Shown here one piece after another: positions 1 to 4,190 of a stretch of DNA of 7,711 nucleotides. The translations under genes and the position numbers were made by a program. This DNA is from Beijerinckiaceae bacterium (GTDB lineage: Bacteria > Pseudomonadota > Alphaproteobacteria > Rhizobiales > Beijerinckiaceae). The DNA is taken from positions 1 to 7,711 of the forward strand of contig CANGRU010000067.1 of NCBI GenBank assembly GCA_947456315.1. Direction: 5' to 3'. A model generated the notes under the pieces. That model was not told where the DNA came from. It ran no database searches and was given only the letters and a program-made list of their open reading frames with translations. The stretch's first letter is position 1; each line of letters begins with the position of its first letter.

Positions 1-647
1 ACATCGTCAATGGCACGCGTCCGGCCGAGCACAATATGTATGGCCGCTGGATTGAATCCGACGATGGCCGCTATCAGCAGATGCATGAATTCATCCGCAT
101 CATGAAAGGCCTGTGGACGCAGGACAAGTTCACGCTCGATGGCGAATTCTACAAAGTCATAGACGGTGTGATGCCGACACGCTCGGTCGCAACTCCGCAT
201 CCACCCTTCTTTGCTGCCAGCCGCGCCGAAGACGGCATGAATGTCGTCGCGCAGGAATGTGACACCTGGTTCGTCAATTACGACAGAGACCGCGCCAATT
301 ATGAGGCGAGCCTCAAGCGCATCACCGATGAAGTCGGCATGATGGAAGCCCGTGCGGCATCCTATGGGCGCAAGATGAACTATGGCATCAATGCCGTGGT
401 GATCATCGGCGACACTGAAGAAGAAGCCCAGGCCAAAGCAGACGAACATGTGCGTATCGCAGGTGCCGCGCAGGTTGGCACATCAGGTGTCGGCGCCAAC
501 CTCATCGGCACGCCCAAAACCATCCTTGAGCGCATGAAGCGCTATGAGGACATGGGCATCAGCCTGTTCATGCTGCATTTCTGGCCCATGCACGAGGGCT
601 TGGAAGAATTCGGGACAAAGATCCGCCCCCATCTCACATTGGGCTGA
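1..647 (+). CDS. LLM-class flavin-dependent monooxygenase, 3' part (start lies outside the window)
   Basis: The reading frame is open from the left edge (codons in phase with position 3) to a TGA at 645-647, giving about 214 residues of a family usually near 350-390, so roughly the first 150 are missing. The visible start reads IVNGTRPAEHNMYGRW. It is followed by a MHEFIRIMKGLW segment, a HPPFFAASRAEDG strand-turn and GINAVVIIGDTEEEAQAKAD. These are recognisable landmarks of the SsuD/SfnG/RutA-like branch of bacterial luciferase-like monooxygenases. Family members use reduced FMN from a partner reductase and O2 to oxidise small organic substrates such as alkanesulfonates, dimethyl sulfone or pyrimidines. 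The C-terminal part MGISLFMLHFWP is the usual last barrel strand. The substrate cannot be decided without the N-terminal half and neighbours. A hairpin terminator overlaps the stop codon, so this is probably the last gene of its transcript. Confidence 0.88.
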   Translation, partial: IVNGTRPAEHNMYGRWIESDDGRYQQMHEFIRIMKGLWTQDKFTLDGEFYKVIDGVMPTRSVATPHPPFFAASRAEDGMNVVAQECDTWFVNYDRDRANYEASLKRITDEVGMMEARAASYGRKMNYGINAVVIIGDTEEEAQAKADEHVRIAGAAQVGTSGVGANLIGTPKTILERMKRYEDMGISLFMLHFWPMHEGLEEFGTKIRPHLTLG

Positions 648-670
648 GCGCAAAGCTCAGCTCAGCTTTT
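643..670 (+). terminator. Intrinsic terminator of the monooxygenase gene, overlapping its stop codon
   Basis: GCTGAGC (643-649) can pair with GCTCAGC at 660-666, which is followed directly by TTTT (667-670). A second perfect register exists, because the sequence carries a 5-bp tandem repeat: GCTCAGC also occurs at 655-661, giving a 5-nt loop. The TGA stop (645-647) is inside the left arm. On the minus strand the hairpin has no T-run, so it serves the plus strand best. The right arm lies inside the last codons of the convergent small gene. Confidence 0.6.
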
Positions 671-881
671 GCTGCGCCACCTGATGGGCCGTGCGATAAG
701 CGTCAGCCATGCCGTTGATGATAGCGCGGGTCAGACCATGCTGTTCTTCGCGCGCGAGCCGATCAAGGCTTTGCACAAACCAGTCGGCTTCCACCGCACC
801 CGATTTGATCAGAGCATCCATGATGAGCCCGTTGATGCGCAGCAGCGCCAATGTTTCGGGGCTGATCTGTTCCTTGGCCAT
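657..881 (-). CDS. Small conserved-looking hypothetical protein (74 aa)
   Basis: ATG at 881-879 is preceded by GGAGGA (892-887) with a 5-nt spacer, an excellent ribosome binding site that supports a real gene. The stop is at 657-659. The 74-residue product is soluble and mostly helical by composition. It has no signal peptide, membrane segment, cysteine or metal motif. It starts MAKEQISPETLALLRINGLI and has a basic and acidic middle (SLDRLAREEQHG). I do not recognise the family. It is convergent with the monooxygenase, with only 9 bp between the stop codons, and divergent from the small gene at 1082 across a 200-bp spacer. Overlapping plus-strand frames of 67 and 86 codons lack a comparable start signal and are treated as shadows. 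Confidence 0.75.
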   Translation of the reverse strand: MAKEQISPETLALLRINGLIMDALIKSGAVEADWFVQSLDRLAREEQHGLTRAIINGMADAYRTAHQVAQQKLS

Positions 882-919
882 GGTCGTCCTCCACTTGTTC
901 GTGCCTGCTTAGCACGGAA

Positions 920-971
920 GGTAGCCTGACCAAATCACCTGACAGGCTGCGGCTACCGAAAGCCGCATTTT
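920..971 (+). promoter_or_regulatory. Overlapping alternative hairpins ending in a T-run (attenuator-like or small-RNA-like)
   Basis: Three perfect inverted repeats share bases. Stem A is GGTAGCC (920-926) with GGCTACC (951-957). Stem B is AGCCTG (923-928) with CAGGCT (943-948). Stem C is TGCGGCT (948-954) with AGCCGCA (961-967), a 6-nt loop, followed by TTTT (968-971). A excludes both B and C, while B and C are nearly compatible. Stem C plus the T-run resembles an intrinsic terminator on the plus strand. No coding gene is obviously read through it, so the function is inferred only. Confidence 0.3.
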
Positions 972-1008
972 GATTCGCAGCCTCATGCGGGATGTCTGTG
1001 GCCCGACA

Positions 1009-1049
1009 TTAACTCTTTTTCAAACGGAACATGTTAACTCTTCACTAAG
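1009..1049 (+). promoter_or_regulatory. Two tandem CtrA-like boxes (TTAA-N7-nnAA)
   Basis: TTAA at 1009-1012, then 7 bases, then TCAAAC (1020-1025). TTAA at 1034-1037, then 7 bases, then CTAAG (1045-1049). Both copies share the 9-mer TTAACTCTT and are 25 bp apart. The known alphaproteobacterial CtrA consensus is TTAA-N7-TTAA(C), and each copy differs at one base of the second TTAA. They lie in the spacer upstream of the GTG start at 1082, and the first box is best placed for a promoter of that gene. A simple direct repeat without CtrA function is the alternative. Confidence 0.35.
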
Positions 1050-1081
1050 ATTCGATTCGCGCAGCTTGAGGGTGTGCCATC

Positions 1082-1294
1082 GTGAGCAATGAAGATCTCG
1101 CCAGTGAAGTGCGCCGTCTGCGCGCCCTTGTTGAAGAGCATGCCTCCGAAATTGCACGCCTGCGTGCAGAAGCGCGCAAGGTGCGCGTTGACAATGGCAT
1201 GGCGCCGAATGCGCGGCTGACGCCTGAAGAATTCGCTTTTGCCCGTGATATGGCGATGGGCGTTTCCGCGCCGCAAGGCCGTCTGCGCGCGTGA
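1082..1294 (+). CDS. Small helical/coiled-coil hypothetical protein (70 aa, GTG start)
   Basis: A GTG start at 1082 is preceded by GAGGG (1068-1072) with a 9-nt spacer. The stop TGA is at 1292-1294. Residues 5-35 are a strongly charged heptad-like helix rich in Leu, Glu, Arg and Ala (LASEVRRLRALVEEHASEIA and onward), typical of a short coiled coil, so a dimer is likely. The rest (NARLTPEEFAFARDMAMGVS) looks like a short amphipathic helix. No signal peptide or catalytic motif is visible and I do not recognise the family. The CtrA-like boxes upstream hint at cell-cycle-linked expression, but this is inference. Its stop faces the stop of the GT25-like gene with 4 bp between them. The antisense frame at 1034-1276 is judged a shadow because the plus frame has the ribosome binding site and the alphaproteobacterial codon pattern. 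Confidence 0.65.
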   Translation: MSNEDLASEVRRLRALVEEHASEIARLRAEARKVRVDNGMAPNARLTPEEFAFARDMAMGVSAPQGRLRA

Positions 1295-1298
1295 CGCT

Positions 1299-2051
1299 CT
1301 AGTCAGCCAGCGCCGCCCATAGAATGGCGAGCGCTTTGGCCTCGGTGCTCAGTCCTTTGGACATTTCGGCAATCGACTGCAGCTCGGGTGTGCCGCCACC
1401 ATCGCGCCAGACCATGCGGCGATAAATATCTCCTACAATCGCATTGCGCGCCGCTTTGTCCGCCGGCACTTGGGCATCATCCCCCGTGCTCCATGTTGTG
1501 GCGAATGGAAAAATAAAACGCCCCATGAGCGCGCCGTCGCGCACAGGCTGGCACAAGGCGCGTTCGATCACCTGTGCAAAATCTTCCGCGCCGAGCGCCA
1601 AAGGTGCCAAGGCCGAAACGGCTCGCGGATGCACCACGCTGACACCGGGTGCGGTAAAACCCATGGTGCGCGGGTCGATCAGGCGCGTGCGTCCGGCCTC
1701 GAGCAAAGAGCGGCGCAGATTGAACAGATCGGCCATCGGGCCGGCATGGGTCAGGCGCAGATCGGCAAATAACAGGTCAAATCCGCCCGACTGCTGCAAA
1801 TGCGTAATGCTGTTTTCAATCGTCTGGCAGGAATTGGGGCCAAACAGACAGCCGGCGGTGGCAACAAGAAATGGCGCCTCGGGCTGCCCCACACGCAACA
1901 GCAAATCATGCCAGGCCTCGCCGGCGTTCTGACCACTCACAGCAAAAAATCGTTCGATTTTCCAATGCTCTGGTGTGTGCGTATGGAAATTGTCCTGAGC
2001 CATGGCCCAGGTTGCTGCATCGTGATCGTCAGCGAGGAAAAAACATTTCAT
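1299..2051 (-). CDS. GT25-like protein lacking the LEDD/DXD motif (250 aa)
   Basis: The ATG start is at 2051-2049 and the stop TAG at 1301-1299. The first residues, MKCFFLADDHD, lead into a Rossmann-like N-terminus. Several blocks line up in order with the neighbouring GT25 enzyme: a hydrophobic strand at 60-64 (PFLVA, against PMLILEDDA), FDLLFADLRL at 91-100 (against VDLLFFAVNT), a GVSVVHPRAVSAL block near 136-148 (against CCYLVTPQGAEKL), and FPFATTWSTGDD near 181-192 (against RPFLAWTPNTDS). The acidic LEDD motif that normally coordinates the metal and sugar nucleotide is replaced by ATAG (64-67). It is therefore probably a paralogue with altered or no transferase activity. No signal peptide is seen, so it should be cytosolic. 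The ribosome binding site is weak. A terminator-like hairpin and an AT-rich dyad upstream suggest its own promoter. The GT25 relationship is my by-eye alignment, not a search result. Confidence 0.72.
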   Translation of the reverse strand: MKCFFLADDHDAATWAMAQDNFHTHTPEHWKIERFFAVSGQNAGEAWHDLLLRVGQPEAPFLVATAGCLFGPNSCQTIENSITHLQQSGGFDLLFADLRLTHAGPMADLFNLRRSLLEAGRTRLIDPRTMGFTAPGVSVVHPRAVSALAPLALGAEDFAQVIERALCQPVRDGALMGRFIFPFATTWSTGDDAQVPADKAARNAIVGDIYRRMVWRDGGGTPELQSIAEMSKGLSTEAKALAILWAALAD

Positions 2052-2075
2052 GAAAAAGGATCACGCAAAATGAGA

Positions 2076-2094
2076 ATCAAAAATCACTTTTGAT
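2076..2094 (-). repeat. AT-rich perfect dyad upstream of the GT25-like gene
   Basis: ATCAAAA (2076-2082) and TTTTGAT (2088-2094) form a 7-bp inverted repeat with a 5-bp centre, 25 bp upstream of the ATG at 2051. The geometry fits a dimeric regulator operator or a weak leader hairpin. No specific regulator is recognised. Confidence 0.35.
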
Positions 2095-2118
2095 GCTAAT
2101 GCGCCCTCAGAAGTGCGT

Positions 2119-2161
2119 CAAAAGCCGCGCTCTGGTTGCACACAGAAAGCCCGCGCGGCTT
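2119..2161 (-). terminator. Terminator-like hairpin after the GT25 gene
   Basis: Read on the minus strand, AAGCCGCGC (2161-2153) pairs perfectly over 9 bp with GCGCGGCTT (2130-2122) and ends in a run of four T (2123-2120). The 22-nt interior can form a further 4-bp stem (TCTG at 2146-2143 with CAGA at 2134-2131), leaving a 6-nt bulge. It begins 2 nt after the TGA of the GT25 gene (2166-2164). The T-run is short, so termination may be partial. Confidence 0.5.
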
Positions 2162-2163
2162 GC

Positions 2164-2904
2164 TCATTTCGATCTTGTCGTAGAGTCGGTATTCGGTGTC
2201 CATGCCAGAAAAGGCCGCATGACAAAGGCCCGCAAATCGCCATAGAGCGCGTTCAGGCGCCGATCGATGCTGGTGCCTCCCACCCTGACACCCGACAGCC
2301 CCTGTATCTCGACAAAATCGCGTCGCAACGGCAACACATCGCGTATGAGTTTTTCGGCCCCCTGCGGCGTCACCAGATAACAGCACAGACCAAAACCATT
2401 GAGCAGGCGGCGCATGGACAGGCGGCGCAAATCGGTGCCTGCCAATATGTCGGCAATCCGCGCAGGAGGCGGATAGCGATCGGCAAAGGAGGAAAATTCG
2501 CGCACACCTTCCGCCGAGACTGTGGCCAGCAATGTGTCCGTGTTGACGGCAAAAAACAGCAGATCGACACCTGACAGATCAAGCCCCGCAACCACCTCGG
2601 CAATTTTGGGATGGGTGATGGCATCATCTTCCAGAATGAGCATCGGCACATTGCGATGTTTCGCCTCGCGCCAGAGCGCCAGATGGCTGGCTGCCGCACC
2701 GATCTCCCCATCCGTCACCGCACCTGCGCTCAGGCAGTCCGGCGTGGCAAGGTTTTGGGCCAGCCGCTCGGCCTGCGACAGACCAGCACCCGGCACAGCG
2801 CGGAAAATCTGAAACGGAAGATGAGCATTGGCTTTGCGGAACAGGGCAAAACGGGGGGAGTCCGGATCAAGCGTGATGACGTGCGTGTCGTACAACAAAG
2901 GCAA
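2164..2904 (-). CDS. Glycosyltransferase family 25 protein (LPS/surface glycan)
   Basis: The protein has up to 246 residues. It shows the GT25 order of motifs: HVITLDPDSPR at 8-18, the RAVPG turn near 35-39, GEIGAAASHLALWR at 66-79, the metal-binding block LILEDDA at 89-95, a CCYLVTPQGAEKL block at 174-186 and a C-terminal PFLAWTPNTDST. GT25 enzymes move a sugar, often galactose or glucose, from a nucleotide sugar to lipopolysaccharide or other surface glycans at the cytosolic membrane face. The exact acceptor cannot be read here. No ATG is available between the upstream in-frame stop and the HVITLD strand. The start must be TTG, at 2904-2902 or, with AAGG (2908-2905) at a better distance, at 2898-2896 or 2895-2893. 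It is divergent from the peroxiredoxin gene and upstream of the GT25-like paralogue on the same strand. Confidence 0.9.
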   Translation of the reverse strand: MPLLYDTHVITLDPDSPRFALFRKANAHLPFQIFRAVPGAGLSQAERLAQNLATPDCLSAGAVTDGEIGAAASHLALWREAKHRNVPMLILEDDAITHPKIAEVVAGLDLSGVDLLFFAVNTDTLLATVSAEGVREFSSFADRYPPPARIADILAGTDLRRLSMRRLLNGFGLCCYLVTPQGAEKLIRDVLPLRRDFVEIQGLSGVRVGGTSIDRRLNALYGDLRAFVMRPFLAWTPNTDSTTRSK

Positions 2905-2906
2905 CC

Positions 2907-2941
2907 TTGAAATGACTGTTTGAAATGATGCGGTCTGAAAT
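2907..2941 (-). repeat. Tandem TTGAAATGA / TGAAAT repeats upstream of GT25
   Basis: TTGAAATGA occurs at 2907-2915 and again at 2920-2928, a 13-bp step. The core TGAAAT recurs at 2936-2941, a 15-bp step. On the minus strand these read as three ATTTCA copies directly before the TTG start. They could be operator half-sites for either divergent gene. No known regulator is recognised. Confidence 0.35.
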
Positions 2942-3050
2942 ATGGCGGAAGCCTAGCCCGACCTGTGCCTTAATCCAAGATGGACAACCGAGCGTATCCA
3001 GAGGCAAATAGCGTCAGCTTCCGGTTATGGTCAAAGTGGGCATGAACACA

Positions 3051-3617
3051 ATGAGCCAGAGACTTTTCAAATATCTCGCCGTCACCGACCATGCGCTTCT
3101 GGCGCTGCTGTTCAGCGTGCCGGCACAGGCCCAGCTGAAGGCTGGCCTGCCAGCTCCCGACTTCTCACTGGAAGCCGCTCTCGGTGGCAAGGATATCCAG
3201 TTCAGTCTGGCCGAGGCCCTCAAAAAAGGACCTGTGGTGATTTTCTTCTATCCGAAATCTTTCACCAGCGTGTGCACGGAAGAAGCCCATCTGTTTGCCG
3301 AAGCCATGGACGAGTTTGAAAAGCATGGCGCCAGCGTGATCGGTATCTCCTCGGACAATATCGAGACGCAACGCAAATTTTCCTCCATGGAATGTCGTGA
3401 TCGTTTTCCGGTCGGCGCTGATCCGCAGATGAAAATCATCAAGACTTATAATGTCGGTTTTGGCGGCATTGGCGCAGTCCTGCCGTTTGCAGATCGCGTG
3501 TCATTTGTGATTGCACCCGATGGAACGGTGTTGAGCCAAGTGAAATCATCCGACGCGCAACCCCATGTGCTAGGCGCACTGGAATCCGTCAGAGCCTGGG
3601 CCGCCAAAAAGAGGTAG
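3051..3617 (+). CDS. Secreted (periplasmic) peroxiredoxin, AhpC/TSA (Bcp-like) family
   Basis: Peroxiredoxins reduce hydrogen and organic peroxides through a peroxidatic cysteine. With numbering from the longest possible start (ATG 3027), the active site is YPKSFTSVC at 75-83, matching PxxxTxxC with Pro76, Thr80 and Cys83. The supporting Arg157 lies in RVSFVI. Cys123 in MECRDRFPVGAD is a candidate resolving cysteine, 40 residues after the peroxidatic one, which would make it an atypical 2-Cys enzyme. The N-terminus has basic residues, a LLALLFSVPAQAQ hydrophobic stretch and an AQA cleavage site, so export to the periplasm is expected. ATG 3051 (MSQRLFK) gives a normal 27-residue signal peptide. 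ATG 3027 and 3042 are alternatives, none with a strong ribosome binding site. The stop TAG at 3615-3617 is inside a hairpin shared with the convergent lipoprotein gene. Confidence 0.9.
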   Translation: MSQRLFKYLAVTDHALLALLFSVPAQAQLKAGLPAPDFSLEAALGGKDIQFSLAEALKKGPVVIFFYPKSFTSVCTEEAHLFAEAMDEFEKHGASVIGISSDNIETQRKFSSMECRDRFPVGADPQMKIIKTYNVGFGGIGAVLPFADRVSFVIAPDGTVLSQVKSSDAQPHVLGALESVRAWAAKKR

Positions 3618-3641
3618 GTCGGCGACACATGCCACCGACCT
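3606..3641 (-). terminator. Hairpin between convergent genes, best as minus-strand terminator
   Basis: AGGTCGG (3616-3622) and CCGACCT (3635-3641) form a perfect 7-bp stem with a 12-nt loop. Read on the minus strand, the stem is followed after five bases by CTTTTT (3611-3606), so it can end the lipoprotein transcript, whose stop is at 3654-3652. On the plus strand the nearest T-run is over 20 bases away, so termination of the peroxiredoxin transcript would be weaker. The peroxiredoxin stop codon overlaps the left arm. Confidence 0.5.
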
Positions 3642-3651
3642 GTTGATGCCA

Positions 3652-4029
3652 TCAAGATTCCGGTTTTTCTTTTGCGAATTGAATACCGCATTTGCGCTTG
3701 ACGCTTGCTTGCTCAATCGCATCCATCTCCCCTTTCATGCGGGAAACTTCTGCTGCTGTTGTGCCATCGCCTTTGATGAAGAAAAGGCTGGGCCAAAACA
3801 GAACCAAGCCCACACCCATCGCAACAGCATCTGATGATGCCTTGCTGTTTTGTGCGCCCGTCACTTGCGCGGCGCGAGAAGAAATACGCATGGCTTCCTC
3901 TCGCAACTGCGGACAAGAATAACTGCCATATTGCATCGGTGATACATAAGTCGCTGAAATATTGTCGGAGTTGGTTGCACATCCGGCCAAAATAGCTGCG
4001 AGAGATAAGACGACGATTTGCGTTTTCAT
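3652..4029 (-). CDS. Small lipoprotein with an internal hydrophobic segment (125 aa)
   Basis: I choose ATG 4029-4027 over the upstream ATG at 4080. It is preceded by GAGGG (4039-4035) at 5 nt, and it places a textbook lipoprotein signal at the N-terminus: MKTQ, a hydrophobic core, then the lipobox Leu14-Ala15-Gly16-Cys17. Ala18 after the lipidated cysteine favours the outer membrane. The mature part starts with a YVSPMQYGSYSC block, has a helix with basic residues (QLREEAMRISSRAAQVTG), a hydrophobic stretch at about 68-85 (AVAMGVGLVLFWPSLFFI) and a charged helix ending at Cys114. Cys39 and Cys114 could form a disulfide. It resembles small uncharacterised proteobacterial lipoproteins I have seen, but I cannot name a family or function. 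A hairpin over the ribosome binding site suggests translational control. It is convergent with the peroxiredoxin and follows the WYL regulator on the same strand. Confidence 0.83.
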   Translation of the reverse strand: MKTQIVVLSLAAILAGCATNSDNISATYVSPMQYGSYSCPQLREEAMRISSRAAQVTGAQNSKASSDAVAMGVGLVLFWPSLFFIKGDGTTAAEVSRMKGEMDAIEQASVKRKCGIQFAKEKPES

Positions 4030-4031
4030 GA

Positions 4032-4059
4032 TTGCCCTCAAAAAATGGAACGAGGGCAA
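4032..4059 (-). promoter_or_regulatory. Leader hairpin that hides the lipoprotein ribosome binding site
   Basis: On the minus strand TTGCCCTC (4059-4052) pairs perfectly over 8 bp with GAGGGCAA (4039-4032) across a 12-nt loop, and the ATG follows 2 nt later. The GAGGG Shine-Dalgarno is the 3' arm. The structure could act as a translational switch such as a thermometer or a protein- or small-RNA-controlled leader. It could also be a DNA operator dyad. Confidence 0.5.
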
Positions 4060-4137
4060 AATGGCAGGTGGCCGCGACAATTCGTGTCACGCAGCCATCT
4101 CTGCCATCAGAATGAATGAAGAGACCAAGGAACCGGT

Positions 4138-4158
4138 AAAAAAACCCTATATATAGAG
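4138..4158 (-). terminator. Possible weak terminator after the WYL gene
   Basis: Read on the minus strand, a short stem forms from CTCTA (4158-4154) with TAGGG (4149-4145), including one G-U pair, and a TATA loop. It is followed by seven T (4144-4138). It lies 33 nt past the WYL stop. The stem is weak, so the long T-run is the main argument. The CTATATATAG palindrome (4147-4156) at its centre could alternatively be a promoter -10 region, but no matching -35 was found. Confidence 0.3.
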
Positions 4159-4190
4159 CCTCTCCAAACGGTCACCAGAATGGCACGCGT

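Noticed and set aside
1034..1276. Minus-strand 80-codon frame over the small GTG gene
   Set aside because: It has a Cys-, His- and Arg-rich composition typical of an antisense shadow, and the plus frame has the ribosome binding site and helical design.
1295..1312. TGAC/GTCA inverted repeat between the convergent genes near 1295
   Set aside because: The stem is only 4 bp and has no T-run, too weak to call a terminator.
4030..4080. Lipoprotein start at the upstream ATG 4080
   Set aside because: It would bury the lipoprotein signal behind 17 residues; ATG 4029 has GAGGG at 5 nt and gives a standard lipobox position.
4147..4156. CTATATATAG as a promoter -10 for the lipoprotein gene
   Set aside because: No TTGACA-like element lies 16-18 bp upstream on the minus strand, and it sits in a stem followed by seven T, which fits a weak terminator better.
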